From positions 372,001 to 436,000 of the forward strand of contig CAVWKW010000005.1 in NCBI GenBank assembly GCA_963755705.1: DNA of 64,000 nucleotides, written 5' to 3'. The translations under genes and the position numbers were made by a program. The notes below the pieces were generated by a model that saw nothing but the letters and a program-made list of their open reading frames with translations, was not told where the DNA came from and searched no databases. The stretch comes from JBARDN01 sp963755705. Lineage in GTDB: Bacteria > Desulfobacterota > Binatia > Binatales > Binataceae. Of the stretch, positions 8,053-16,304 are shown piece after piece; the stretch's first letter is position 1, and the number at the start of each line of letters is the position of its first letter.

Positions 8053-8484
8053 TTGAGCGACGCCATCTTCCAAATCGTGTTGTCACTTCACCTGTTCGGC
8101 GCGATTTTCTGGATCGGCGGACTGCTGATGCTCGCGAGCCTGCTCGGACGCGTACCGGAAGAAGTCGGGCTGCCCAAGGAGCGATTGCTCGGGACCATAC
8201 GCCGGCTGTTCGAGGTCACGGTGAACCTGGGCGCTGCGATCACGATCGGGCTTGGAATCGTTCTGGTCTTGATGCGGCCCGAAGTTCTGCGGCAGGGATG
8301 GCTCCATGCGAAGCTGCTGCTGGTCGCAATTATTCTGTTTTATCACGTGCGTTTCTATCGCCGGATTCGATTCCTCGAAGACCATCCCAGCGCCTCGACA
8401 CGGCGCGAATTCGCGGTCGTGCACGGAGTCGTGAGCCTGCTGGTGTTGGCGATTCTGCTGCTGGCGATCCTGAAACCGTTCTAG
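8053..8484 (+). CDS. HemJ-like (CopD/UPF0093) membrane protein
   Basis: With the TTG start at 8053, preceded by AGGAGA ten bases upstream, the protein is 143 residues, the usual size for HemJ. The open frame begins earlier but that extension is not membrane-like. Four hydrophobic helices are visible. His13 in LSLHLFGAIFW and Lys87 in GWLHAKLLL match the essential His and Lys of HemJ, the heme-containing protoporphyrinogen IX oxidase. FYHVRFYRR after helix three also fits. CopD-like relatives of other function cannot be excluded. hemL lies 33 kb away in this window. Confidence 0.72.
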   Translation: MSDAIFQIVLSLHLFGAIFWIGGLLMLASLLGRVPEEVGLPKERLLGTIRRLFEVTVNLGAAITIGLGIVLVLMRPEVLRQGWLHAKLLLVAIILFYHVRFYRRIRFLEDHPSASTRREFAVVHGVVSLLVLAILLLAILKPF

Positions 8485-8536
8485 CGCGCGCTGCGGTTTG
8501 CGAGATTTGGTGTCCAAGCGCCGGCAAATCCACTCG

Positions 8537-8563
8537 GTGAGCGCAATGGCTGGGCGCACTCAC
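8537..8563. terminator. Imperfect hairpin between convergent genes
   Basis: GTGAGCGC and GCGCACTCAC form a bulged stem in the 157-base gap between the HemJ-like and gloB stops. There is no T-run, so terminator function is weakly supported. Nothing else is recognisable in the gap. Confidence 0.3.
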
Positions 8564-8641
8564 TACCGGTACATAGACAAGTAATCCCACTAATCCATTT
8601 GGTCCACCTGTTTACGAAATCGCATAAGGTCGGCAGCGGTA

Positions 8642-9418
8642 TTAGAACCGATCTTTCAATTCGCGCGCCTTGGCAAAGATCGCAACCGGATCATTCACCA
8701 GTGACGGATCGATCTTCTTGAGGCTCGCGCGCAGCTCGGCGCTGTCGGTGCGCAGAAACGGATTGATCTGCTTTTCATCGCCGATCGTCGAAGGAACAGT
8801 CCACTTGCCTTCGCCGCGCGCCTTGCGCGACCAATCGTGTTTGGCTTTGAGCGCGGCGTTGTTCGGCTCGAGTGTAAGTGCGAAGCGGAGATTCTTTTCG
8901 GTGTATTCGTGCCCACAATAGACCCGCGTCGAATCGGGCAGCGCCGCCAGGCGCTTCAGGGACGCAACCATCGTGGCCGCGACACCTTCGAACACGCGGC
9001 CGCATCCGCCGATAAACATCGTGTCGCCGGTAAAAACCGATTCGAGCTTCGGAAAATAATATGCGACGTGGCCGTTGGTATGCGCCGGAATTCCCATTAC
9101 GCTTGCTTCGAGCGCGCCGATCCGGATCGTGTCGCCGTCGGACACCGGATTGGTCAATCCAGGAATCCTGCCGTTCTCGGCGCTCGCGCCGTAAACCTTG
9201 ATGCCCGGGATCTTCGCCGCGAGATCCTGGTTGCCGCCACTGTGGTCGGCGTGCCAATGCGTCGTCAGAACCGCGGCGATTTGCACGCCGAGCCCGCGCG
9301 CGGCCGCGATAACCTTGTCGGCCTCCGCGCAATCCACCACCGCGCATTCCTTGCTGGTTTCGTCAACCACCAGGTACGCGAAATTGTCGGAGAGCTGGGG
9401 AACGATATGTATCGCCAT
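8642..9418 (-). CDS. gloB: Hydroxyacylglutathione hydrolase (glyoxalase II)
   Basis: The 258-residue protein has the MBL-fold metal motif THWHADHSGG at residues 53-62 (His54, His56, Asp58, His59). It also has IPAHTNGHVAYYF, FTGDTMFIGGCGR and YCGHEYTEKNLRF, all standard glyoxalase II blocks, and a C-terminal substrate-binding region including NPFLRT. It hydrolyses S-D-lactoylglutathione in methylglyoxal detoxification. The RNase-Z-like MBL gene, fabI and gloB run in the same direction with short gaps (37 and 33 bases) and probably form an operon, with gloB last. Confidence 0.93.
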   Translation of the reverse strand: MAIHIVPQLSDNFAYLVVDETSKECAVVDCAEADKVIAAARGLGVQIAAVLTTHWHADHSGGNQDLAAKIPGIKVYGASAENGRIPGLTNPVSDGDTIRIGALEASVMGIPAHTNGHVAYYFPKLESVFTGDTMFIGGCGRVFEGVAATMVASLKRLAALPDSTRVYCGHEYTEKNLRFALTLEPNNAALKAKHDWSRKARGEGKWTVPSTIGDEKQINPFLRTDSAELRASLKKIDPSLVNDPVAIFAKARELKDRF

Positions 9419-9451
9419 CGCACTTCTCCCTGGATAACTGATTTAGGACTA

Positions 9452-10225
9452 TCAGAACCCTACGATGTTGTAGCCGACGTCCACGTATACCGTCTGCCCG
9501 GTGACGCCAGTCGAAAGATCACTGAGCAGCACGGCAGCCATCTTGCCGGCCTCTTCGATTTTCATGCCGCGGCGCAGCGGCGCGCGATTTTCAACCTCGT
9601 GCGCCATCGTATGAAAGCCGCTGATCGCTGAGGACGAAAGCGTGCGCGCCGGACCGGCGCTGAGGGCGTTGACTCGTATATTCTTCGGGCCCAAATCTAT
9701 CGCCAGGTAGCGCACGCAGGCTTCCAGAGCCGCCTTGGCGACTCCCATCACGTTATAGTTGGGGACCGCGCGCACCGCGCCGATATAGCTGAGCGTGACG
9801 ATCGAGCCGCCTCCGCGCGCCGCCATCAGCGGTTCGGCCGCGCGCGCGAGCGCCACCAGCGAGTAGGCGCTGATTTCTAGCGATCGCGAAAAGTTCTGCC
9901 GCGTCACGTTCAAGAACCGATCGCGCAAATCTTCGCGCTCGGCAAACGCAACCGCGTGAACGAGCATATCGAGTCCGCCCCACTTGCGTTCGAGCTTACC
10001 GATGACTTCGGCGATCTGCGCGTCGTTGTTGACGTCGAGCTCGCCCACAATGTCGGCTTCGATCTGCGCAGCGAGCGGACGCACGCGCTTCTCGAGCACT
10101 TCCCCTTGATAGGTCAGCGCGATCTCGGCGCCCTGCGCGTGCAGCTCCTGCGCGATCGACCATGCGAGGCTCTTGTCGTTCGCGACGCCGACGACCAGCG
10201 CGCGTTTTCCGTCTGCAATTCCCAT
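9452..10225 (-). CDS. fabI: Enoyl-[acyl-carrier-protein] reductase (NADH), FabI type
   Basis: FabI carries out the last reduction of the type II fatty-acid elongation cycle. The 257 residues include an NAD-binding N-terminus (VVGVANDKSLAWSIAQ, the FabI variant of the Rossmann motif). The active-site Tyr147 and Tyr157 and Lys164 are present in LSYIGAVRAVPNYNVMGVAK, with the Y-x6-K spacing specific to FabI. SAGPARTLSSSAI is the substrate-binding loop region. It lies between the MBL-fold gene and gloB in the minus operon. Confidence 0.95.
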   Translation of the reverse strand: MGIADGKRALVVGVANDKSLAWSIAQELHAQGAEIALTYQGEVLEKRVRPLAAQIEADIVGELDVNNDAQIAEVIGKLERKWGGLDMLVHAVAFAEREDLRDRFLNVTRQNFSRSLEISAYSLVALARAAEPLMAARGGGSIVTLSYIGAVRAVPNYNVMGVAKAALEACVRYLAIDLGPKNIRVNALSAGPARTLSSSAISGFHTMAHEVENRAPLRRGMKIEEAGKMAAVLLSDLSTGVTGQTVYVDVGYNIVGF

Positions 10226-10262
10226 GAGCGAGTTTCCTTTCGCAGGTTTGCGCCGCGGACCG

Positions 10263-11033
10263 CTAGACAGCGAGTTTCATTCCGTCGGATGCCATCTCGA
10301 TCTTTATTTGGCGGCGATGGTTCAGCACTTCGCGCCCGATATGCGTCAGCAGCATCCGGCCGACCTGGAATTTTTCGCGATGCTCGGCGAGCTCAGGATA
10401 GTTGATGTGAAATTTCAGATGCTTGCTCTCGAAGTAAGTGCATTCGCAGACGAAAAGATCGGCGCCCGCCGCGAACTTCACCAGCGCGTCGTTCCACCCG
10501 GTGTCGCCCGAAAAAACGATGGTCTTGCCGCCCGCTTCAACCCTGAGCGAGAGCGAGATGTCGGGCTTGGTGTGCGGGCTACGAATCGCGGAGAGCTTGA
10601 TCTTGCCGATTTGCAGCGTCGCGCCGGGCTCGATCACGACAAAGTTCAGCTTGTGCTTTATCCGTTTCAGGTCAAAGCCCGGGAACAGAGTCTTCAAAAG
10701 CCGCCAGCATCGCGATTCCAGATTGCGCGGACCCACGATCGTTAACGGACCGTCAAGCCGGCTCTCCCACATGTATTCGAGGATCAGAAACGGCAGACCG
10801 CCGAAGTGGTCGCCGTGCAGATGGCTGATGACAATCAGATCGAGGTGGTTGGGTTGAATCCCGTGGCGTTTCATCGCGCCCAGAATCTCCGGACCCGCTT
10901 CCATCAGGATGCGCGTGCCCGCGGCTTCGATGATGAAACCGGCTTGCGCACGGCCGCCGCTGGCGAAAGCGTCTCCTGTGCCAAGCATGGTTACACTTGC
11001 GGTCTTGCGCACTGGCGCGTGATTGGAATTCAT
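10263..11033 (-). CDS. Metallo-beta-lactamase-fold hydrolase, ribonuclease Z-like
   Basis: The 256-residue protein has VTMLGTGDAF at the start, the metal-binding motif SHLHGDHFGGL at residues 70-80 (His71, His73, Asp75, His76), FSGDTGWND, and a late His in LLTHIGRE. The arrangement resembles RNase Z and related phosphodiesterase or lipid hydrolases. The tRNA-binding exosite arm typical of true RNase Z is not evident, so tRNA 3' processing is uncertain. It is the first gene of the probable operon with fabI and gloB, and is divergent from the LLM oxidoreductase. Confidence 0.75.
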   Translation of the reverse strand: MNSNHAPVRKTASVTMLGTGDAFASGGRAQAGFIIEAAGTRILMEAGPEILGAMKRHGIQPNHLDLIVISHLHGDHFGGLPFLILEYMWESRLDGPLTIVGPRNLESRCWRLLKTLFPGFDLKRIKHKLNFVVIEPGATLQIGKIKLSAIRSPHTKPDISLSLRVEAGGKTIVFSGDTGWNDALVKFAAGADLFVCECTYFESKHLKFHINYPELAEHREKFQVGRMLLTHIGREVLNHRRQIKIEMASDGMKLAV

Positions 11034-11108
11034 CTAACCAGACCTCATGCTAGTATCTACCTACCATATGGCTATGCAAAATACGGTGCGCCGAAATAGT
11101 GTGCATTC

Positions 11109-12062
11109 ATGACACCGCAAGTAAAGATAGGTGCTGGTTTTGGATTGTGGCGGTTAGGGATGCCGTCGGCCGAGACGATCGCGCGCGTCGCCGAACGCGC
11201 CGAAGAGTGGGGGCTCGATTCGTTCTGGCTCTCGGACCATCTGCTCGCGCCCTCGCCGGAGCTTGACGTTGTCGCGACTCTCTCGCTCATCGCCTCGCGA
11301 ACCTCGCGGATGAAGCTCGGGCCGAGCGTGCTGCTCCTGAACCTGAGACATCCGCTGATGGCGGCGAAGTCATTTGCGTCGCTGGATTATTTATCCGGAG
11401 GCAGAATGGTGATGGCGGTCGGAACTGGATCGAATCTGGCCGACTATGCCGCCTGCGGAATTTCGCCGGACGCGCGCGGCAAGCGGCTGGACGAGGGGAT
11501 CGAAGTTCTGCGCGCGGTCTGGAAAGATCGGCAGGCGAGCTATCACGGCCGCTTCTTCAATTTCGGCAATGTCACGATCGAGCCGCGGCCCACACCGCGC
11601 GCGAACAACGACTTCGGCACGATGGACATCTGGATCGGTGGACGCGCGGAGTCCGCGCTGCGGCGCACCGCGCGGCTGGGCGACGGATTTTTTGCGTCGT
11701 TCCAGACACCCGAAGAATACGAATCGAGCATGACGAAAATTCGCGCCTATGCCGTCGAGTACGGGCGCGCCAATGCGCGAATCGAGTCGGGACTAATCCT
11801 GCTCTGCCGGATCGCGAGCTCGCGTGAAAAGGCGCTCAAGGAAATGCAGCCGATGCTCTCTGCGATGGGCCGCGGGTCCGAGGCTTTCCTCGAGCGCAGC
11901 GTGTACGGCTCGGCCGAAGATATCGCCGCGCAGATGGAACGGTACATCGCCAAGGGGCTCGACAAGTTCGTGTTGTGGCCGATTGCCGCGCCCGATTCAT
12001 GGGACCAGCAAATCGAGCTGGTCGGCCGCGAGATCGCGGCTCATTATGCGCGCGCTGCCTGA
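11109..12062 (+). CDS. LLM-class (luciferase-like) flavin-dependent oxidoreductase
   Basis: The 317-residue protein is a TIM-barrel luciferase-family enzyme. It has RVAERAEEWGLDSFWLSDH near residue 25, LGPSVLLLNLRHPLMAAK, GRMVMAVGTGSN, a YHGRFFNF block and IWIGGRAESALRRTARLGDG near 180-200. Members use F420 or FMN; the cofactor and substrate are not evident. A second LLM enzyme of the same subgroup lies at 56379-57326. The downstream lipoprotein gene begins inside its last 17 bases, so the three genes from here to 13268 are translationally coupled. Confidence 0.85.
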   Translation: MTPQVKIGAGFGLWRLGMPSAETIARVAERAEEWGLDSFWLSDHLLAPSPELDVVATLSLIASRTSRMKLGPSVLLLNLRHPLMAAKSFASLDYLSGGRMVMAVGTGSNLADYAACGISPDARGKRLDEGIEVLRAVWKDRQASYHGRFFNFGNVTIEPRPTPRANNDFGTMDIWIGGRAESALRRTARLGDGFFASFQTPEEYESSMTKIRAYAVEYGRANARIESGLILLCRIASSREKALKEMQPMLSAMGRGSEAFLERSVYGSAEDIAAQMERYIAKGLDKFVLWPIAAPDSWDQQIELVGREIAAHYARAA

Positions 12063-12645
12063 GCGTCAGAAGCTAGCGCGCCTCTTCGGCGCGCTGATCG
12101 TCGCGGCCGCGCTATGCGCCGCAGCGGGATGCGGCCGGCCCGCACCACCGCCTGCCGCTCATTCGATTTACGCCAGCGCAGAGTCGGTCGAGGAAAGTTT
12201 TCGCGGACGCGAATTTATTCTCGGCGACAGCAACACGCTCGCGATGGTTCGCACCCTCGGTTCAGGCAACAACGCCTGGATGAAACTGCCGTTCTGGTTC
12301 GGCGTCAACATCCTGGTCCCCGGTGTCACGCAGCCTAAAGAAGGCGCCTACTACGTGATCAGCGAGGCGACGCTGGGCAAGCCGCTCGACACTCCCGGCG
12401 AATGGATGATCGAGGCGGGCAGCACGCTCGTGAAACAAGAGACCGTATTCATCACGACCCGCACGCACTACGACAGCGGCGGAAAAATTCTTCCGACCAT
12501 CGTGCAATACATGGGCAAGCGCGAATTTATCCGCGGCGACGGCAAGAAGGTCGAGATCCCGGTCGTGCGCGAGGTCTCGTTGCCAATGAAATGGACCCTC
12601 GAAGGCCAAGTGCCGGCAAGCTACGCGCGTTTTCGAATCGGATGA
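12046..12645 (+). CDS. Putative lipoprotein, first of a tandem paralogous pair
   Basis: ATG 12046 gives a 199-residue protein with a lipoprotein signal peptide: hydrophobic core LFGALIVAAAL and lipobox AAGC with Cys29. The mature part shares an ordered set of motifs with the next gene: F.GREFILGD, LPFWFGVN, YYVISEATL, MIEAGSTL, THYDSGGKILPTIV and VREVSLPM. No known domain is recognised. It overlaps the LLM gene end by 17 bases and the next gene by four (ATGA). Envelope location is inferred; function is unknown. Confidence 0.8.
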   Translation: MRALPERQKLARLFGALIVAAALCAAAGCGRPAPPPAAHSIYASAESVEESFRGREFILGDSNTLAMVRTLGSGNNAWMKLPFWFGVNILVPGVTQPKEGAYYVISEATLGKPLDTPGEWMIEAGSTLVKQETVFITTRTHYDSGGKILPTIVQYMGKREFIRGDGKKVEIPVVREVSLPMKWTLEGQVPASYARFRIG

Positions 12646-13268
12646 ATCGCGCGCGAATCAAAGGCTGGACCCTCGCTCTAGTGGCGGCACTAATGATCAT
12701 GACCGCCGCGGGATGCCGCCCGGACAAGGCGCTGGATTTCGGTCCGACCGGCGAGATTAATACTCCGCCGCAGGACCAGCTAAGCCGCGACATTCTGCGC
12801 GATTTCGACGGCAAGGATTTCACCCTCGGCGACAACGATCGCCAGGCCCACGTTCATCTGACTGGATGGCCCGAGAATCGAGGCGTCGTGATGCCGTTCT
12901 GGCTGGGCGTTAATCCGCTCTACCCCGGATTTCTGCGGCCGACGGTCGGGCATATCTACGTGATGAGCGAATCGACGATGGTGCGGCCGCTCGGCCACAA
13001 CGAGTATCTGATTCGCGCGGGCTCAAAACTGTTCAAGTTCGACACCCTGCTCGAAGCCACGCACACCCGCTATCTCGACACGGGCAGGATGCTGCCGATA
13101 GTGGTGCGCTTCGTCGGCACTCGCGTAATCACGGTCCCAAAAGACGCGCCCGCGATCGGCACGATCACGGAAAAGGTCCCAGTCCTGCACGAAGTCTCAC
13201 TACCGATGCACGTGGACGAACCCGAACCCGGCTACGTAAAGTTTGAAGTGCTGAAGAACCCAACCTGA
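12642..13268 (+). CDS. Putative lipoprotein, second of a tandem paralogous pair
   Basis: ATG 12642 overlaps the stop of its paralogue (ATGA). The 208-residue product has a lipoprotein signal (ALVAALMIMTAAGC, Cys25). The body parallels the preceding protein: FDGKDFTLGD, MPFWLGVN, IYVMSESTM, LIRAGSKL, TRYLDTGRMLPIVV and LHEVSLPM. The two clearly arose by tandem duplication and have diverged substantially. They may form a hetero-oligomer in the envelope; that is conjecture. Confidence 0.8.
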   Translation: MNRARIKGWTLALVAALMIMTAAGCRPDKALDFGPTGEINTPPQDQLSRDILRDFDGKDFTLGDNDRQAHVHLTGWPENRGVVMPFWLGVNPLYPGFLRPTVGHIYVMSESTMVRPLGHNEYLIRAGSKLFKFDTLLEATHTRYLDTGRMLPIVVRFVGTRVITVPKDAPAIGTITEKVPVLHEVSLPMHVDEPEPGYVKFEVLKNPT

Positions 13269-13285
13269 AAATATCGACGATTCTT

Positions 13286-14245
13286 TTGCCTACGATTCTC
13301 ATCACCGGCGCCGCGGGAAATCTTGGCTGCCGCCTCGCGCGGAGGCTGCTGGCCGAACCGGTCAGACAGCGCCTGATGATCCATCGTACGCCAGTGGCTG
13401 ACGACCTCGCCGCGATCGGCGCGGAGCGGATCGAGGTTGTCCCTGCGGATCTGGCGCGCCCCGAAACTCTGATCGCTCCGCTTCAAGGCGTCGATTGCGT
13501 AGTGCATTTCGCGGGAGTTCTGTTCCGACCGCGGCCAGCCACATTTCTTCCGGAGACCAACACCAAGTGGTTCGACAATCTGCTTGATGCGGCGCTGGCG
13601 GCCCGCGTCCCACGCGTGGTGCTGATCTCCTTTCCGCAGGTTGAGGGCCCGACCACTCCGGAACATCCCGCGACCGGACGGCTCGACTATTCGCCGGTCT
13701 GGATCCATGCGCGCACGCGGCTCGACGAAGAGCGCCTGCTGTTCCAGAAGACGCAAGGGACCTCGACCACTCCGGTCGTCCTCCGCTCCGCGACTGTCTA
13801 TGGCCACGGCATCTTGATGATCGAAGCGGCAAGGTGGCTGTCGCAGCGCTACCTGCTCGCGGTGTGGCGCAAGCCAACCTGGTATCACTTCATCCAGACA
13901 CAGGATTTCCTCGACGCGGTGACCTCATCCGCGCTGAAGCCAGGCATCAGCGGAATCTACCAGCTCGGCGACGACGCGCCGATGCCCATCCAGGATTTTC
14001 TCGACGATGCGACCCGCATCTGGGGAAATTCGCGGCCGTGGCGAATGCCCTGGTGGATGATTCTAGCGGCGGCGACCGCATGCGAGACGTTTGCGATGAC
14101 CTTCGGAACCCGGTCTCCGCTTACTCGCGATTTTGTACGCCTCGGGCGCGTTGATCACTACTGCGACACACGTCGCATGCGCGCTGAACTTTTGCCGCAG
14201 CTCAAATATCCGACCTTCGAACAGGGCAAAAGAACCTTGCTGTAG
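13286..14245 (+). CDS. NAD(P)-dependent epimerase/dehydratase family protein
   Basis: The 319-residue extended short-chain dehydrogenase has the Rossmann motif ILITGAAGNLGCRLARRLL at residues 4-22, DCVVHFAG for the cofactor-contacting strand, and VVLRSATVYGHG. The canonical YxxxK is not obvious at its expected place, so catalysis may differ. The start used is TTG 13286, 17 bases after the lipoprotein stop. It probably belongs to the same transcript as the LLM and lipoprotein genes. Its stop abuts the stop of the S9 peptidase pseudogene. Confidence 0.75.
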   Translation: MPTILITGAAGNLGCRLARRLLAEPVRQRLMIHRTPVADDLAAIGAERIEVVPADLARPETLIAPLQGVDCVVHFAGVLFRPRPATFLPETNTKWFDNLLDAALAARVPRVVLISFPQVEGPTTPEHPATGRLDYSPVWIHARTRLDEERLLFQKTQGTSTTPVVLRSATVYGHGILMIEAARWLSQRYLLAVWRKPTWYHFIQTQDFLDAVTSSALKPGISGIYQLGDDAPMPIQDFLDDATRIWGNSRPWRMPWWMILAAATACETFAMTFGTRSPLTRDFVRLGRVDHYCDTRRMRAELLPQLKYPTFEQGKRTLL

Positions 14246-15509
14246 TTATCTGCCCCCGACTTCCCGAACGACCGCGGTAGATCCGGGCGTCCGATCGGCG
14301 GTCATCGGCTCGAAGCGGCCGTCCAAGTTCTCCGCGAGAAATTTCTCTTCGCGAGCGTACCAATCGAGGCGGTTGTCGGGCCGCGCGAAACCGTGACCCT
14401 CGTCGGAATAGAGCACATAGGTCGCACGACCGCGGTTATTCGCGATCGCCTCGAAGATTTGCTCGGACTCCTGCTGCGTGACGCGCGGATCGTTCGCTCC
14501 CTGGCCGATCAGCATAGGGATATGGATCTGATGTGCGGAGTAGAGCGGCGATGCTGCCGTCAATAGCTCCTTGTCCTCCGGAGCGTCAGGATCACCGCAG
14601 CGCGAAAGCAACATTCCTTTCATTGGTCCCCAATATGCGGGAATCGAACGCAACAGGGTGAACAGACTTGACGGCCCGACCACGTCGATTGCGCAGCGAT
14701 AGACATCGGGTGTGAAGGTCGCGCCCGCCAGCGACGCGTAGCCGCCATAGGAAATGCCCGAGATTCCGGTCCGGCGCGGATCCGCGATTCCCTCGTGCAC
14801 TGCCCATTCCACCGCGTCGGTCAGATCGTTTTGCATCGCGAGTCCCCACTGGCGGTCTGAACCCGAGCGGAGTTGCCTCTTCGTCAGGAGTCGCCGAAAC
14901 AATCGTACGCCACGGAGCCGTGGCGCCGTCGCGCACGCGGATCTCACTACTTCCATCGGGCTTCATCACGAACGCAGCGCGTATAGTAAGATTGTCGTCG
15001 GCAAGCCATTCCGCGACATCACCCGGATTCTCAGTGTCAAGCTCGACGGCGCCAGTGCGTAGATCGATTCGGTACACATCCATCAGCGCGCGATCGCGGA
15101 TATTCAGCGGAATCAGGATTTGCGTCGGAAATCTTGGATTCGACATCGTGGGCTCTGCACGTACCCCTTGCCACGGGGTGAGATCGCGCACGTTGCGGGT
15201 GGCGAGATCGGCCGCAAATAGGTGGTAGTTTTCATCGCCGTCGGAATCTTGCCCATAGAGGATAGTGCCCGAGTCCCAACTCCAGCCGTACTGCGTGACG
15301 CCGCGTTTCCGGTCGGCGGTGACGATCCGCGCGTCGTCCTTGCCAAGGGTCTGCACCCAGACCTGCAACACGCGGCGCGGGTCGGGCGCGACCCACGCGA
15401 GAGACGTCCCATCGGGCGAGATCTTCGGCAACGCACGCTCGGGATTTCCGAGCAGCAACTCGCGCGGAATCAGCGGCGGTAACCCAGACGTTGTTTCGCT
15501 GTTAGCCAT
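14246..15509 (-). pseudogene. S9 family prolyl-oligopeptidase-type peptidase, internally deleted and frameshifted
   Basis: Two reading frames of one family meet near 14866. The upstream one starts MANSETTSGLPPLIPRELLL and covers the first part of the beta-propeller, ending at TPDEEATPLGF. The downstream one resumes at RQWGLAMQNDLTDAVEWAV and contains the Ser elbow GISYGGYASL, the acid region GANDPRVTQQ and the catalytic His in DEGHGF. Intact members are roughly 640 residues; here about 420 remain. Some 200-plus residues between propeller and catalytic domain are missing, and the join changes frame. The simplest reading is a single deletion whose length is not a multiple of three. Confidence 0.85.
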
Positions 15510-15611
15510 TTGCGTCCCCCAAGCACGATCAGGTGATCGCCTCATGTTCTCTGTGAAAGTAATCGCTCTGTCGGCATCAGTTTTGCCTTTCTAGATCGTC
15601 CGGGTTCGGTG

Positions 15612-15650
15612 TCATCCTGAGCGGCGTTGCGCGAGTTGAAGGACCCCGGA
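15612..15650. repeat. REP-like intergenic repeat, copy A
   Basis: The stretch begins TCATCCTGAGCGGCG and ends GAAGGACCCCGG. It resembles the widespread TCATCCTGAGC...GAAGGATC intergenic palindromic repeats. Degenerate relatives occur at 44629-44684 and 59766-59863. Confidence 0.4.
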
Positions 15651-15655
15651 TTGCC

Positions 15656-15781
15656 TTAGTGCAGGCTATCTTCGCCGCTCAGATCGTTCCAATCGGGATT
15701 GAGTGACTCGATCAATTTTATCTTCTTCGAACGCCGCCAGCCCTTAAGTTGTTTTTCGCGCGCGAGAGCCGAGTAGATATC
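15656..15781 (-). pseudogene. C-terminal remnant of a GIY-YIG endonuclease-like protein
   Basis: Translating the minus strand from 15781 to the TAA at 15656-15658 gives 41 residues starting DIYSALAREKQLKGWRRSKK and ending LNPDWNDLSGEDSLH. This is the characteristic C-terminal end (REKQLKGW, KxxLIESLNP.W.DL) of small UvrC-like GIY-YIG nucleases of about 90 residues. The GIY-YIG half is absent upstream. With the neighbouring peptidase relic it marks a decayed segment between 14246 and 15821. The rest of that gap holds only the REP-like repeat. Confidence 0.8.
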
Positions 15782-15821
15782 TCCCGAACCTGGACAGATC
15801 GTAAGCTCCTGATTCGATCAA

Positions 15822-16250
15822 TTACGCCAACTCCGCGCGCCTGCGCGTGAGTACCACTGCGGTGGCCAGTGGCACTCCGAGTCCTACGATCAGAAAGACA
15901 ATCGCCAGAACCGGCCGCGCATACTGGGACTTCATGCCGTCGGCGCCAGCGGCTCCTGGAGGATTAACGATCGCGTACAATACTGTGTTCGCCACAACGT
16001 AAGCCGTGTATGCCCAGGCGAGTGTGACAGCGGGCCGCCGCATGCGCCAGATTAGAATCGCTAGCGCCACCAGGATGAATCCGAACACAGGCCCCAGGAT
16101 GTCATTCGGGAGACCGCTCAGCCGACGGCCGAAAAACACAAAACCCGTCTGCGCACTGGCCAATACCGGCTTCAGGAAGTTTGAGATCGCAAGCAGCACG
16201 AACAGCATCGCGACAGTGGTCAGAAACCAACCGCGTTTACCTTGCTTCAT
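15822..16250 (-). CDS. Small integral membrane protein, four predicted helices
   Basis: The 142-residue protein has hydrophobic segments at about residues 8-30, 50-67, 75-93 and 110-133, with a periplasmic or cytoplasmic loop containing FFGRRLSG and a basic C-terminus VLTRRRAELA. No family is recognised. It starts 54 bases after the helicase stop in the same direction, so it could be co-transcribed. Confidence 0.65.
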   Translation of the reverse strand: MKQGKRGWFLTTVAMLFVLLAISNFLKPVLASAQTGFVFFGRRLSGLPNDILGPVFGFILVALAILIWRMRRPAVTLAWAYTAYVVANTVLYAIVNPPGAAGADGMKSQYARPVLAIVFLIVGLGVPLATAVVLTRRRAELA

Positions 16251-16304
16251 CGATTTCCACCTCGCACGCGAAGGTTACTCCGATCGCGGGCTCCCTCGGG
16301 AACT

